NCBI GenBank assembly: GCA_965199945.1
Contig: OZ241354.1
Span: 4,216,001-4,280,000 of the forward strand
From: VXYL01 sp965199945
GTDB lineage: Bacteria; Pseudomonadota; Gammaproteobacteria; Pseudomonadales; Azotimanducaceae
Reading direction: 5' to 3'
Length of the DNA: 64,000 bases
Below the pieces are notes generated by a model. That model saw nothing but the letters and a program-made list of their open reading frames with translations. It was not told the DNA's origin and did not search any database. The stretch's first letter is position 1, and each line of letters opens with the position of its first letter. The translations under genes and the position numbers were made by a program. This document shows, piece by piece, positions 46,169 to 56,100 of this stretch.

Positions 46169-46912
46169 TCAGCGCCCGGATTCCTCGGCCATGCACTCCC
46201 GCAGCAGCGCCCGGTCGGCGGCGTCGAGCTCCCGATCCAGCAGCAGCTCCGGGCGGCGCTCCCAAGTGCGGCGCAGCGCTTGCTGGCGTCGCCAGCGCGC
46301 CACTGCCGCATGGTGGCCGGAGAGCAGCACGTCGGGAACATCCCCGGCCGGGTCTTCCGCCGGGCGCGTATATTGCGGGCAGTCGAGCAATCCGTCCACA
46401 TGGGATTCGGCCGTCGTGGATTGGGGATTGCCGAGCACGCCGGGCAGCAGACGCGCCACCGCGTCCATCACCACCAGCGCCGGCAGCTCGCCGCCGGAAA
46501 GAACGTAGTCGCCGATTGAGAGTTCGCGGTCCACTTCGGTGGCGACGAAGCGCTCGTCCACGCCCTCGTAGCGCGCCGCCACCAGCAGGAAGCCGGGCAA
46601 TGCGGCAAGCGCCCGCGCCATGGCCTGGTCGAAGCGCTCGCCCTGGGGCGTGAGGAAGATTACCGGCGCCGCCGGCGGCAGCGCGGCCTTGGCCTCGCGC
46701 ACGGCGCGGCGCAGGGGTGCTGCCATCATCACCATGCCAGGGCCGCCGCCGAAGGGCCGGTCGTCCACCGTGCCGCGGGCGTCCTCGGCATAGTCGCGCG
46801 GGTTGTGGACGGCGCAGGCGAAGCGCCCGTCGCGCCGCGCTCGTCCGGCAACGCCCACGGCCAGCGCGGACTCCACGGCGTCTGGAAACAGGCTGACGAT
46901 GGCGGTCTGCAT
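46169..46912 (-). CDS. trmD: tRNA (guanine-N1)-methyltransferase TrmD
   Basis: This 247-residue SPOUT methyltransferase modifies G37 of tRNAs reading CNN/NGG-type codons and prevents frameshifting. The trefoil-knot motifs are clear: VIFLTPQGERFDQAMA, LLVAARYEGVDERF and the hallmark LSIGDYVLSGGELPALVVMD. The length is close to E. coli TrmD (255). It starts 15 nt after rimM, in the usual operon position. Confidence 0.97.
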   Translation of the reverse strand: MQTAIVSLFPDAVESALAVGVAGRARRDGRFACAVHNPRDYAEDARGTVDDRPFGGGPGMVMMAAPLRRAVREAKAALPPAAPVIFLTPQGERFDQAMARALAALPGFLLVAARYEGVDERFVATEVDRELSIGDYVLSGGELPALVVMDAVARLLPGVLGNPQSTTAESHVDGLLDCPQYTRPAEDPAGDVPDVLLSGHHAAVARWRRQQALRRTWERRPELLLDRELDAADRALLRECMAEESGR

Positions 46913-46927
46913 CTGCCAGTGCTCCGC

Positions 46928-47473
46928 CTAGAGCCAGTCTCGGAGCCAATCGACGACGATGCGGCCGCCTGGCGCGTCCACCGTCTCGACGACGTGGCCA
47001 ACGAAAGGCAGGAGGCGTTCGCGGCCCGCGTCCTGCACGACCAGCACGTCGTGCGCGCCAGTGGAAAACAACCGAGCGACGGCGCCGAGGTCGTCGCCGG
47101 CGCGGGTGACGACGCGCAGGCCGACGAGGTCGTGCCAATAGTGTTCTCGTTCCGCTGCCGGAGGGAGAGCGCTCGCGCAGACGCCGATGCGAGCGCCCCG
47201 CCACGCCGCGGCGGCGTCCCGGTCCGCCGCGCCGTCGAAGCGGGCGACAAGCCCACCGTGCTGCGAGCGCGCTTCGGCGTCGACTTGCTGCCAATGCCCG
47301 CCGGCACCCCGAGACGCCTGCCAAGGCCGGTAGCCGAGGATGTTCTCCGCCGGCTCCGTGTGCGACTTCACGTGCATCCACCCCGCGACGCCGAAGGGCC
47401 GGCCAACCGTGCCGACGACGATCGTACGCGGCGCATCCGGCAGCGGGTTCGCGCTCGTGCTGGGGGCGGTCAA
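46928..47473 (-). CDS. rimM: 16S rRNA processing factor RimM
   Basis: A 181-residue ribosome maturation factor that binds S19 during 30S assembly. The N-terminal domain begins IVVGTVGRPFGVAGWMHVKSHTEP and the PRC-barrel region contains YWHDLVGLRVVTRAGDDLGAV and ERLLPFVGHVVETVD. The start is a TTG; the conserved part begins 15 residues later. It lies between rpsP (52-nt gap) and trmD (15-nt gap). Confidence 0.95.
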   Translation of the reverse strand: MTAPSTSANPLPDAPRTIVVGTVGRPFGVAGWMHVKSHTEPAENILGYRPWQASRGAGGHWQQVDAEARSQHGGLVARFDGAADRDAAAAWRGARIGVCASALPPAAEREHYWHDLVGLRVVTRAGDDLGAVARLFSTGAHDVLVVQDAGRERLLPFVGHVVETVDAPGGRIVVDWLRDWL

Positions 47474-47525
47474 GACAGTCGCTCGCCGTCAATGCCGCGA
47501 AGACCGCCGCCGAAGCGGCGGACGG

Positions 47526-47846
47526 CTACGCGGCGTCTTGCTCCGCTTCGCTGGGAGCGGCTTCTTCGTGCTCCTTCGCGGCTTGCGGCGCCGGCGCGGC
47601 CTGCTGCTGGCGCCATTGCTTCGCCAATTGGCGAACGCGCTCGGTGGGCAGTGCGCCGACGCCAAGCCAGTGGTCGAGGCGCACGGTGTCGATGCGCAGC
47701 TTCTCGTCCTTGCCGCGCGCCAACGGATTGTAGAAGCCGATGCGCTCGATGAAGCGCCCGTCGCGCTTGGCGCCTTTCTCGGCCACCGTGACGTGGTAGA
47801 AGGGCTTTTTCTTGCCGCCGTGGCGGGCGAGTCGAATCGTGACCAA
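47526..47846 (-). CDS. rpsP: 30S ribosomal protein S16
   Basis: The protein opens VTIRLARHGGKKKPFYHVTV and continues DGRFIERIGFYNPLARG, diagnostic of S16. With a TTG start it has 106 residues, longer than E. coli S16 (82) because of an Ala/Glu/Gln-rich tail (QQQAAPAPQAAKEHEEAAPS). No ATG or GTG is suitably placed. It is first in the ribosomal operon; ffh, its usual upstream neighbour, is missing. Confidence 0.95.
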   Translation of the reverse strand: MVTIRLARHGGKKKPFYHVTVAEKGAKRDGRFIERIGFYNPLARGKDEKLRIDTVRLDHWLGVGALPTERVRQLAKQWRQQQAAPAPQAAKEHEEAAPSEAEQDAA

Positions 47847-48308
47847 GGGGACGTGCCTGCATCCGCTAATGGGGCGCGATTCTAGCCCACGGCCGCGGCG
47901 AATGGAACCGCGGATCGCGCCTTCTCGCGCCTTCTGCCGAGGTTTCGGCAAGGCCTGCGTCCAGTGGCGCACGCGGCGCAACGTAGCGACCGTCGGGCTT
48001 GTGGTAATGTCGCGAAAGGTGCGCACGTGGTGCGAGTCGGGCGCAGCGTTGCGCTCTGTCGCGGCAAGCCAAAAGGCTGTGCCGGTGCGCTGGGATTGAG
48101 AGGGATTCGAGAAGGAATGGGATCCATTGGTGGACGATCAGAACCTTGCGTCGCGTCTCGCGTAGTTGCCCCCCTCCCCCCGGCGAAGAAAGCGCTCGAT
48201 TGATTCAGAAGCTGGAACCGCAAGCGACTGTCGACGTCTACCCTCTGCAGGCATCCCATGATCCTGGGACTCTCCCGCAGGGGACAGGCCAACCTGTGAC
48301 CAAACCGA
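47847..48308. promoter_or_regulatory. Divergent intergenic region of rpsP operon and Wzy-like gene
   Basis: About 460 nt without a gene. On the minus strand a good -10 (TAGAAT, 47879-47884) precedes rpsP by about 35 nt in the position usual for this operon; the -35 is poor. On the plus strand no convincing promoter for the 48309 gene stands out. ORFs here on either strand lack start signals and known products. Confidence 0.4.
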
Positions 48309-50621
48309 ATGCCGCTTAGCCCAAGGATCGTCGCCACGTTCGACAGCGCCAGCCGGATGTTCGCGGTGGTCTCCGGAGTAGTCGTCGCGACCATCGTCGT
48401 CTTGAATCTCTACGCGCCTGCTTCGCCCACGCTGGCGGAGCGCGCGCTCGCCAGCTTGCTCATCGCGCTGTGCGCCGTTCCATCCTTCATGTGGGCGTCC
48501 AAGCGGGAGTGGGACCACTCCTTCATGCCCTATGTGGGCGTCATGTACGCCACCTACTTCGCCACGCCCGTTTTCTTGCGGCAGGACTTCTTCGGCTCTT
48601 GGTTTTCGCGCCCGTTGATGGCCGACGCCGCCATCGAGTGGGCGCTGTTGTTGGCGCTCGGCGGCTGGGTCGCCCTCATGGCGGGGTATTTCGTGGTCGT
48701 GCGCGGCAAGGTCGCCGAAGCGCTGCCAGTGGTGCGCGTGCTGCCCGCCGATGAGTCGCGGCTCATGGGGACGGTGGCCGTGGCCGTCGCCGTGGTCGCG
48801 GCGCCGCTGCTCTACCTCGACAACGCAGCAGTGGTCTCGATGTATGCCGGCGAGACGCTGCTGACGCCGGCGATTGCGTTCCCAGTGACGCTGGCCGGTC
48901 AATTCGTCGTCTTCGCGGTCCTGGTGCTGTTCTACCTGCACCTGCGTGGCCAGCTGGGCCTCAAGGGGCGCGTCTTCATGGTGGCGCTCGCGTTCTACTA
49001 CACGGTGCTGGGATTGAGCACCGGCATGGTGAACCACGGCCTGAAAGCGGTGTTCGCGCTCTTCGTGGCCTATGCGATCACCGCGCAGACGCCGACGTGG
49101 CGTGGCATCGCCTACGGCCTGGCCACCGCCACGATCCTGTTCTTCGTGCTCGTGCCGACACGTATCGAATACCGCCGGCTCATCTGGACGCATGGGGTCG
49201 ACGCCGCTGCGACTTGGCGGCTCTCGGCACACCAGTTCGACACGTTCGACGGCAGCGCGCCGGCTTTCCAGACCAAGGCGTACACGATTTCGTTGCAGGA
49301 CCGTGTGCTCTCCTTCGCCCACAATGACCCTGGGACATGCCACAGCGACGAATCAAGGGCCAACGCCAGCCTGGGCGTGTTCGTGCACGTAGACCCTGTC
49401 GACTCCAACGACTTGCCGATCGATCGTTGGCAATACGGATTCGACAACTTTGATTTCGACTTGGCCACCGGCGACGTTGTAGACGGCCGCTGCGTTCGCC
49501 ACACGCCCTTGCCGGACTACGAAATCAACGCAATTCGCGCCGGGCTGTATCGATACCGCGTACCCTTGAGCAAGAAGCCCTACCTGCCCGGGCGCATCGA
49601 GCTGGAATCCGCCGTGCTTGAACGGGCGGTTCGCGCCGATGGCGAGTGGCGGTTCCTGACCAAGGACCGCTCGACGTGGCAGATCGATCCCTCGAAGATG
49701 AGAACGAGCAGGCTGGTGCTGGTCCTGGCCGACCCCGAGCGACGCGACGACTTGGCGGTGGCGCAGGCTGGCAGCATCATCCGCGTCGTGTTGGACGACG
49801 ACAATTGGGGAGAATACGTCCTCGGCCATGTATACGTTGCCGGCGAGCGCGTCGTCTTCCCCCTCGCTGCGCTGTCGGATTTCCAAGGCGACCGAACGGG
49901 CTTGAGGGAGGGCGGCAGCGCACTGCTGTTCCACGAGCGGACCGGGCGAATCGCAGCTTCGCTCGGCCGCGAGACGTTCGGCGGCCCTGGCCGAAACCCG
50001 TGGGCGTCGAGGGCCCAGGACTCATTGGCCGCGAAGACCACCGTTTTCGCAACCAGCATCGTTTCGGCCTTCGACGGCGAAGACGACCCATTCACGGGCA
50101 CCGAGACGACGATCGACCGGCTGGACCGCCTGCTGCCGTTGGCTTGGCTGGTCGCCAACACACCGATTCCCGTTCGTTTCCTGGACGGCCAGACGCTGGC
50201 GCCGTTGCTCTTCAAGTTCATCCCGCGCGTCCTCTACGAGGACAAGCCGGCAGACACGGTGGACCTCGGCCAACGCTACGGATTCGTACCCTTCGCAAAC
50301 CGGGTGAATGCCTTCAAGGTGCATCAGATGGGCGAGCTGTACGCCAACTTCGGCGCGCTGGGGACGCTCATCGGCATGTTCGTTCTCGGCGTTCTCTATC
50401 GCACCCTCTTTGAGCTCTTCCACCGTCGCGGCGCGTCCGTGGCGACGATGGCGGCCGGAACGCACATGCTCACCGTGCTGATGCTCGAAATGGAGGCCAT
50501 TCTGTCGGTCTCCTGGGGATTCCTGATGTGGTACGCCGTGGCCGTGGCAGTGCTCGCGCTGGTCGCTCGGCTCGGCTGGCGGCTCTACAACCGACAGCTG
50601 GAGCGCGTGCAACCGAGATAG
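48309..50621 (+). CDS. Wzy-like polysaccharide polymerase with an inserted extracytoplasmic module
   Basis: This 770-residue membrane protein has about seven helices in residues 15-285, a large soluble loop (about 300-580) and further C-terminal helices. The C-terminal part (VHQMGELYANFGALGTLIGMFVLGVLYR, about 670-697) is typical of O-antigen/EPS polymerases of the Wzy type. The loop contains the module seen twice in the 783-residue protein: Cys in NDPGTCHSD, VFVHV, RWQYGFDNFDFDLATG, Cys in DGRCV and PLPDYEINAIRAGLY (about 330-417). A later internal start (48357) would remove 16 residues. It is followed 32 nt later by the M28-like gene. Function as a glycan polymerase is inferred from architecture. 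Confidence 0.65.
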   Translation: MPLSPRIVATFDSASRMFAVVSGVVVATIVVLNLYAPASPTLAERALASLLIALCAVPSFMWASKREWDHSFMPYVGVMYATYFATPVFLRQDFFGSWFSRPLMADAAIEWALLLALGGWVALMAGYFVVVRGKVAEALPVVRVLPADESRLMGTVAVAVAVVAAPLLYLDNAAVVSMYAGETLLTPAIAFPVTLAGQFVVFAVLVLFYLHLRGQLGLKGRVFMVALAFYYTVLGLSTGMVNHGLKAVFALFVAYAITAQTPTWRGIAYGLATATILFFVLVPTRIEYRRLIWTHGVDAAATWRLSAHQFDTFDGSAPAFQTKAYTISLQDRVLSFAHNDPGTCHSDESRANASLGVFVHVDPVDSNDLPIDRWQYGFDNFDFDLATGDVVDGRCVRHTPLPDYEINAIRAGLYRYRVPLSKKPYLPGRIELESAVLERAVRADGEWRFLTKDRSTWQIDPSKMRTSRLVLVLADPERRDDLAVAQAGSIIRVVLDDDNWGEYVLGHVYVAGERVVFPLAALSDFQGDRTGLREGGSALLFHERTGRIAASLGRETFGGPGRNPWASRAQDSLAAKTTVFATSIVSAFDGEDDPFTGTETTIDRLDRLLPLAWLVANTPIPVRFLDGQTLAPLLFKFIPRVLYEDKPADTVDLGQRYGFVPFANRVNAFKVHQMGELYANFGALGTLIGMFVLGVLYRTLFELFHRRGASVATMAAGTHMLTVLMLEMEAILSVSWGFLMWYAVAVAVLALVARLGWRLYNRQLERVQPR

Positions 50622-50653
50622 CTTGGCGAGCGCAGCATGGACAGGAGAGCGGC

Positions 50654-51820
50654 ATGATGGTTGACGCAGGCGCGCTGCGGCGGCAGGCCGCAGCGGACAT
50701 CCAAGGCTGGGACGCCATCGCCGACCACCGCACCGGCACCGAAGGGGACCGCGAGACGGCCGATTGGCTGGTCGCCGCCGTGCGAAGCGAGGCGGCGTCC
50801 CCGGTGCTCGACACCTTTCCGCTGGCGCGTTGGGCGTTGCGCCGATGCACCGTGGAGATCGGCGCCGTCGCGGTCTCGGGCGTGCCGATGTTCGACGGCG
50901 CCGCCTCGGGGCCGGCCGGCGTGGCCGCGCCGCTCGCGTCGCTGCCCGCCGCGAGCGGCATCGGTCTCGGCGCCGTCGGGCCAGCGGCAGGCACGGCAGC
51001 CAATGCGGCGTTCCAGAACGCTCGCCGAGGCAATGCCCAGGCGCTCGTGGCCGTGGCGAAGATGAACGCCGCCGTGCCCGGCCTCGCGCTGCAGAATGCC
51101 GACAGCTTCACGGCGCCCTTCGGCCCGCCGGTGCTGCAGGTGGCCACCGAACACGAAGGCTGGCTGCGCGACGCAGCGCAACGCGGCGAGACCGCTCGCG
51201 TCATCGTGGACGTGGCCAAGGAGGATGCTCTGGGATGCAATGTGACCGTGCGCATTCCCGGCGTCGCCAAGCGTGGCGAACTTGCGCCGCTGGTGGTGAC
51301 GACGCCGAAGAGCTCGTGGTGGACGAGCACCGCCGAACGCGGCGGCGGCATCGCCGTTTGGCTGGCGCTGCTGCGGCACTTCGCCGGCCAGCCGCCGCAG
51401 CGCGACGTGTGCTTTCTCGCAACCAGCGGGCACGAGCTTGGGCACTTGGGTCTCGAACACCACCTGCGGCAGCATCCACGCCTCGCCGAAGCGCGGGCGT
51501 GGCTGCACCTCGGCGCCAACTTCGCCGCCAAGGGCTCGCGGGTACGCCTGCAAACGTCCGACGCCGACTTGCGCAGCCTCGCTCGCGGGGCGATGGCGCA
51601 AGCGGATGCGCTTCCCGAGGACGAAACGCCGCCCGGCCAGCGCCCCGGCGGCGAAGCGCGCAACATCTTCGATTCGGGCGGGCGCTACGTCTCCCTGCTC
51701 GGCACCAACGCCTGGTTCCACCATCCGGACGACCGCTGGCCCGCAACCATCGACGTCGACGCAACCGCGCGGTTGGTGCAGGCGATGATCGCGGTAGCCG
51801 ATGGCTTGAGCCAAGCGTAG
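50654..51820 (+). CDS. M28-like peptidase-fold protein with atypical metal site
   Basis: The 388-residue protein follows the M28 aminopeptidase layout: an N-terminal DHRTGTEGDRETADWLVAAV, an inserted PA-like region, then the peptidase core. The normal zinc ligands are replaced. Where AHYDS is expected it reads TPKSSWWT, where GADDNASG is expected it reads AERGGGIA, and the EE motif is SGHELGHLGLEHH. The last His region is present as WFHHPDDRWP. It may bind metal differently or be inactive. There is no signal peptide. The ATG has AGGAG 5 nt upstream. It lies between the Wzy-like gene and carA. Confidence 0.7.
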   Translation: MMVDAGALRRQAAADIQGWDAIADHRTGTEGDRETADWLVAAVRSEAASPVLDTFPLARWALRRCTVEIGAVAVSGVPMFDGAASGPAGVAAPLASLPAASGIGLGAVGPAAGTAANAAFQNARRGNAQALVAVAKMNAAVPGLALQNADSFTAPFGPPVLQVATEHEGWLRDAAQRGETARVIVDVAKEDALGCNVTVRIPGVAKRGELAPLVVTTPKSSWWTSTAERGGGIAVWLALLRHFAGQPPQRDVCFLATSGHELGHLGLEHHLRQHPRLAEARAWLHLGANFAAKGSRVRLQTSDADLRSLARGAMAQADALPEDETPPGQRPGGEARNIFDSGGRYVSLLGTNAWFHHPDDRWPATIDVDATARLVQAMIAVADGLSQA

Positions 51821-51946
51821 TCCGTCCTCGGTGCCCAGACGCACCGTGCGTCTCTGCCGAGTGCGCGTGCCCGCGTTTCCTTGCCCGGCGGCAATGGGCA
51901 AGCGGATGAAGCGAGCGCCCGTTTTGGCCTATCATTGCCTTGGTTC
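51821..51946 (+). other. carA upstream region
   Basis: About 125 nt between the M28-like stop and the carA leader hairpin. No gene is visible. No strong promoter can be picked out, although the carAB promoter must lie here or in the end of the preceding gene. Confidence 0.35.
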
Positions 51947-51985
51947 GGCGAGAGGGCGCAACAACGGGCGCTGCTCTCGCCTTTT
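51947..51985 (+). promoter_or_regulatory. carA leader stem-loop with T run, putative attenuator
   Basis: GGCGAGAG (51947-51954) pairs perfectly with CTCTCGCC (51974-51981). Within the loop a second GCGC/GCGC pair extends the helix, and TTTT follows at once. This is an intrinsic-terminator shape placed 15 nt before the carA ATG. Termination here would stop carAB transcription, so regulated read-through (attenuation, for example by pyrimidine or arginine supply) is the natural reading. Confidence 0.6.
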
Positions 51986-51999
51986 CGTGTCGGGATGCC

Positions 52000-53121
52000 A
52001 TGACTGCGTTGTTGATGCTGGAAGACGGAAGTCTTTTTCGCGGCAGGTCTGTCGGCGCGTCCGGTTTCGCAGTCGGCGAGGTGGTCTTCAACACCGCCAT
52101 GACCGGCTATCAGGAGATCCTCACCGATCCGTCCTACGCCCGTCAGATCGTCGCGCTGACCTATCCCCACATCGGCAACACCGGCGTGAATCGGCAGGAC
52201 GTCGAGTCGCGTCGAACCTGGGCTGCCGGGCTGGTCGTGCGCGACTGCCCGGCGGTGCATTCCAGCTGGCGCGCCGAACAAGGGCTGCCCGAATACCTCG
52301 CCGCAACCGACACGGTGGCCATCGCCGACATCGACACCCGGCGGCTGACGCGGCGCATCCGCGAACGGGGCGCCCTCGGCGGCTGCATCGCCGCTGGCGA
52401 GAAGGCGAGCGCCGAAGAAGCGCTGGCCAAGGCGCGGGCGTTTCCGGGCCTCGCGGGCATGGATCTGGCCAAGGTGGTGTCCAGAAAGGAAACCACGGCC
52501 TGGACCGAAGGCGGCTGGGCGCTCGACCACGGCTACCGGGAACTGCCGGACGACGCCGATGCGCCCCACGTCGTGGCCTACGACTTCGGCGTCAAGCGCA
52601 ACATCCTGCGGATGCTGCGGGAACGCGGCTGCCGCATCACCGTGGTGCCGGCGCAGACGCCAGCGGAACGCAGCATCGCCCTCGCGCCGGACGGCATCTT
52701 CCTTTCCAACGGCCCAGGCGATCCGCAGCCATGCGGCTACGCCATCGCCGCCACGCGGGACTTCCTGGACGCCGGGCTGCCAGTCTTCGGCATCTGTCTC
52801 GGCCACCAGATCCTCGCCCTGGCCTGCGGCGCCAAGACGGTGAAGATGCCCTTCGGCCACCACGGCGCCAACCATCCGGTGCAGGACGTGGCCAGCGGCG
52901 AAGTCGTCATCACCAGCCAGAACCACGGCTTCGCGGTGGACGGCGATTCCCTGCCCGCCGACCTCGAAGTGACGCACCGTTCGCTGTTCGACGGCAGCGT
53001 GCAGGGCATCCGCTCGACGACGCATTCCGCCTTCGGATTCCAAGGACACCCGGAGGCGAGCCCCGGCCCCCGCGACTGCGGCCATCTGTTCGATCGCTTC
53101 GTGGCCGCCATGGCCCACTGA
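52000..53121 (+). CDS. carA: Carbamoyl-phosphate synthase small subunit
   Basis: The 373-residue glutaminase subunit supplies ammonia to CarB for pyrimidine and arginine synthesis (E. coli 382). The N-terminal domain begins LMLEDGSLFRGRSVGA. The class I glutamine amidotransferase triad is visible: Cys in VFGICLGHQILALA, and His and Glu in GFQGHPEASPGP. The ATG at 52000 follows the leader hairpin; reading upstream runs through the hairpin and is rejected. It ends 2 nt before carB. Confidence 0.98.
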   Translation: MTALLMLEDGSLFRGRSVGASGFAVGEVVFNTAMTGYQEILTDPSYARQIVALTYPHIGNTGVNRQDVESRRTWAAGLVVRDCPAVHSSWRAEQGLPEYLAATDTVAIADIDTRRLTRRIRERGALGGCIAAGEKASAEEALAKARAFPGLAGMDLAKVVSRKETTAWTEGGWALDHGYRELPDDADAPHVVAYDFGVKRNILRMLRERGCRITVVPAQTPAERSIALAPDGIFLSNGPGDPQPCGYAIAATRDFLDAGLPVFGICLGHQILALACGAKTVKMPFGHHGANHPVQDVASGEVVITSQNHGFAVDGDSLPADLEVTHRSLFDGSVQGIRSTTHSAFGFQGHPEASPGPRDCGHLFDRFVAAMAH

Positions 53122-53123
53122 AC

Positions 53124-56100
53124 ATGCCGCGCCGCGCCGACATCGAATCCGTTCTGGTGCTCGGCGCCGGCCCAATCGTCATCGGCCAAGCCTGCGAGTT
53201 CGACTATTCGGGGGCGCAAGCCTGCAAGGCGCTCAAGGACGACGGCTGCCGGGTGGTGCTGGTGAACTCCAATCCGGCCACCATCATGACCGATCCGAAC
53301 ACCGCCGATGCGACCTACATCGAACCGGTGGAGTGGCGCACGGTGGCGCGCATCATCGACGCCGAGCGGCCCGACGCCCTGCTGCCGACGATGGGCGGCC
53401 AGACGGCGTTGAACTGTGCTTTGGACCTCGTGCGCGAAGGCGTGCTCGACGCCGCCGGCGTGGAACTGATCGGCGCCAGCCAGGACGCCATCGACAAGGC
53501 CGAGGACCGCGAACGCTTCATCGCCGCCATGAATCGCATCGGCCTCGCCACGCCGCGCTCGGCAATCGCCCACAGCCTCGAAGAGGCGCAGCAGGTGCAG
53601 AGCCGCATCGGCTTCCCGTGCATCATCCGTCCGTCCTTCACGCTCGGCGGCAGCGGCGGCGGCGTCGCCTACAACCGCGACGAGTTCCTGGAAATCTGCC
53701 GCCGCGGACTCGACCTCTCGCCGACCAGCGAACTGCTCATCGACGAATCGCTGCTCGGCTGGAAGGAGTTCGAGATGGAGGTGGTGCGCGACAAGCGCGA
53801 CAACTGCATCATCGTCTGCTCCATCGAGAATCTCGACCCGATGGGCATCCACACCGGCGACTCCATCACCGTGGCGCCGGCGCAGACCCTCACGGACAAG
53901 GAATACCAGCTGCTGCGCGACGCCTCCATCGCCGTGCTGCGCGAGATCGGCGTGGAGACCGGCGGCTCGAACGTGCAGTTCGCCATCGATCCGGCGAGCG
54001 GGCGCATGGTGGTGATCGAGATGAATCCACGGGTCTCCCGTTCGTCGGCGCTCGCCTCCAAGGCTACCGGCTTTCCCATCGCCAAGGTCGCGGCCAGGCT
54101 GGCCCTCGGCTACTCGCTGGACGAACTCGCCAACGACATCACCGGCGTCACGCCGGCCTCCTTCGAGCCGGCCATCGACTACGTCGTGGTGAAGGCGCCG
54201 CGCTTCACCTTCGAGAAGTTCGAGCAGGCCGACGACCGCCTGACCACGCAGATGAAGTCCGTGGGCGAGGCCATGGCCATCGGCCGAACCTTCAAGGAAG
54301 CGCTGCAGAAGGCCTTGCGCAGCCTGGAGACCGGCCTCGCCGGCCTCGACCCGCGCATCGATCCGGCCAGCGCCGAGGGGGTGGACACGCTGATGCAGGA
54401 GCTCAGCCGCGCCGGCGCCGAGCGCATTCTCTACGTGGCGGATGCCTTTCGCGCCGGGCGCACCGTAGCGGCGGTGGCGCAGGCCACCGGCATCGACCGC
54501 TGGTTCCTCGCCCAGGTGGAAGAACTGGTGCAGGCCGAGGCCGCGCTTGCCGGCAAGAACGCCGCGGCGTTGGATGCCGCCGAATGGCGCGGCGCCAAGC
54601 GCGACGGCTTCTCGGACGCCCGCCTGGCCGTCCTGTTGCAATGCGCCGAGGAGGACGTGCGCCGCCGGCGCCTCGCGCACGGCGTGAAGCCGGTGTTCAA
54701 GCGCGTGGACACCTGCGCCGCGGAGTTTCCGGCGGCGACCGCCTACCTCTACTCCACCTACGAGGAAGAGTGCGAGGCCGCCCCGTCCGAGCGGCGCAAG
54801 ATCATGGTGCTCGGCGGCGGCCCGAACCGCATCGGGCAGGGCATCGAGTTCGACTACTGCTGCGTCCACGCGGCATTGGCGATGCGCGAAGACGGCTTCG
54901 AGACCATCATGGTGAACTGCAATCCGGAGACCGTCTCCACCGACTACGACACCTCGGACCGGCTGTACTTCGAGCCGGTGACCCTCGAGGACGTGCTGGC
55001 CATCGTCGACGTGGAGCAGCCGGACGGCCTGATCGTGCAGTTCGGCGGCCAGACGCCGCTCAAGCTGGTGGATCGGCTGCATGCCGCCGGCGTCCGCATC
55101 GTGGGCACCAGCTCGGACGCCATCGACCGCGCCGAGGATCGGCAGCGCTTCCAAGGCGTGATCGACAAGATCGGCCTGCGCCAACCCTCCAACCGCACCG
55201 CCCTCGACCTGCAAGGCGGCATCGACGCGGCCGCCGAGATCGGCTATCCCATCGTCGTGCGCCCGTCCTACGTGCTCGGCGGACGAGCCATGGAAATCGT
55301 CTACGGCGCGCGCGACCTCGAGCGCTACTTCGCTGGCGCGGTGGACGTCTCCAATTCCGCGCCGGTGCTTCTCGACCGCTTTCTCGACCAGGCCGTGGAA
55401 GTGGACGTCGACGCCGTGGCGGACGGCAAGCAGGTGGTGATCGGCGCCATCATGCAGCACATCGAACAGGCCGGCGTCCACTCCGGCGACTCGGCCTGCT
55501 CGCTGCCGCCGTTCTCGCTGCCGGAAGAGACGCAGAACGAAATCCGCCGCCAAGTGCGCGCGCTGGCGCTGGAGCTCGGCGTCGTCGGGCTGATGAACGT
55601 GCAGCTCGCCGTGCAGGACCGCGACATCTACGTTCTCGAAGCGAACCCCAGGGCATCGCGCACGGTGCCCTTCGTCTCGAAGTGCATCGGCGTCTCGCTG
55701 GCCAAGGTGGCGGCGCGCTGCATGGCCGGTGCCTCGCTCGCCGAGCAGGGCTTCACGGAGGAAGTGATTCCGCACTACGTCTGCGTGAAGGAATCGGTGT
55801 TTCCGTTTCCGAAGTTCCCGGGCGTCGATCCCATTCTCGGGCCGGAGATGAAGTCCACGGGCGAGGTGATGGGCGTCGGCGACACCTTCGCAGAGGCGTT
55901 CGCCAAGGCGTCCTTGGGCGCCGGCGAACGATTGCCGCGCGGCGGCAAGGCGTTCGTGAGCGTCAAGCCCTCGGACCGTCCCTTCGTCGGCGCGGTGGGG
56001 CGCGAGCTCGCCGCCCTAGGCTTCGCCATCGTGGCCACCCGCGGCACGGCGCGCTGCCTGCAAGAGGCCGGGGTGCCGTGCGAGGTGGTGAACAAGGTCA

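Noticed and set aside
28960..55775. Very long antisense or out-of-frame ORFs, for example 29066-32383, 32428-35199, 36333-38726, 39538-42336, 43211-45607 and 52737-55775
   Set aside because: High G+C leaves few stops in shadow frames. Each lies opposite or across a gene with clear homology and has no recognisable product.
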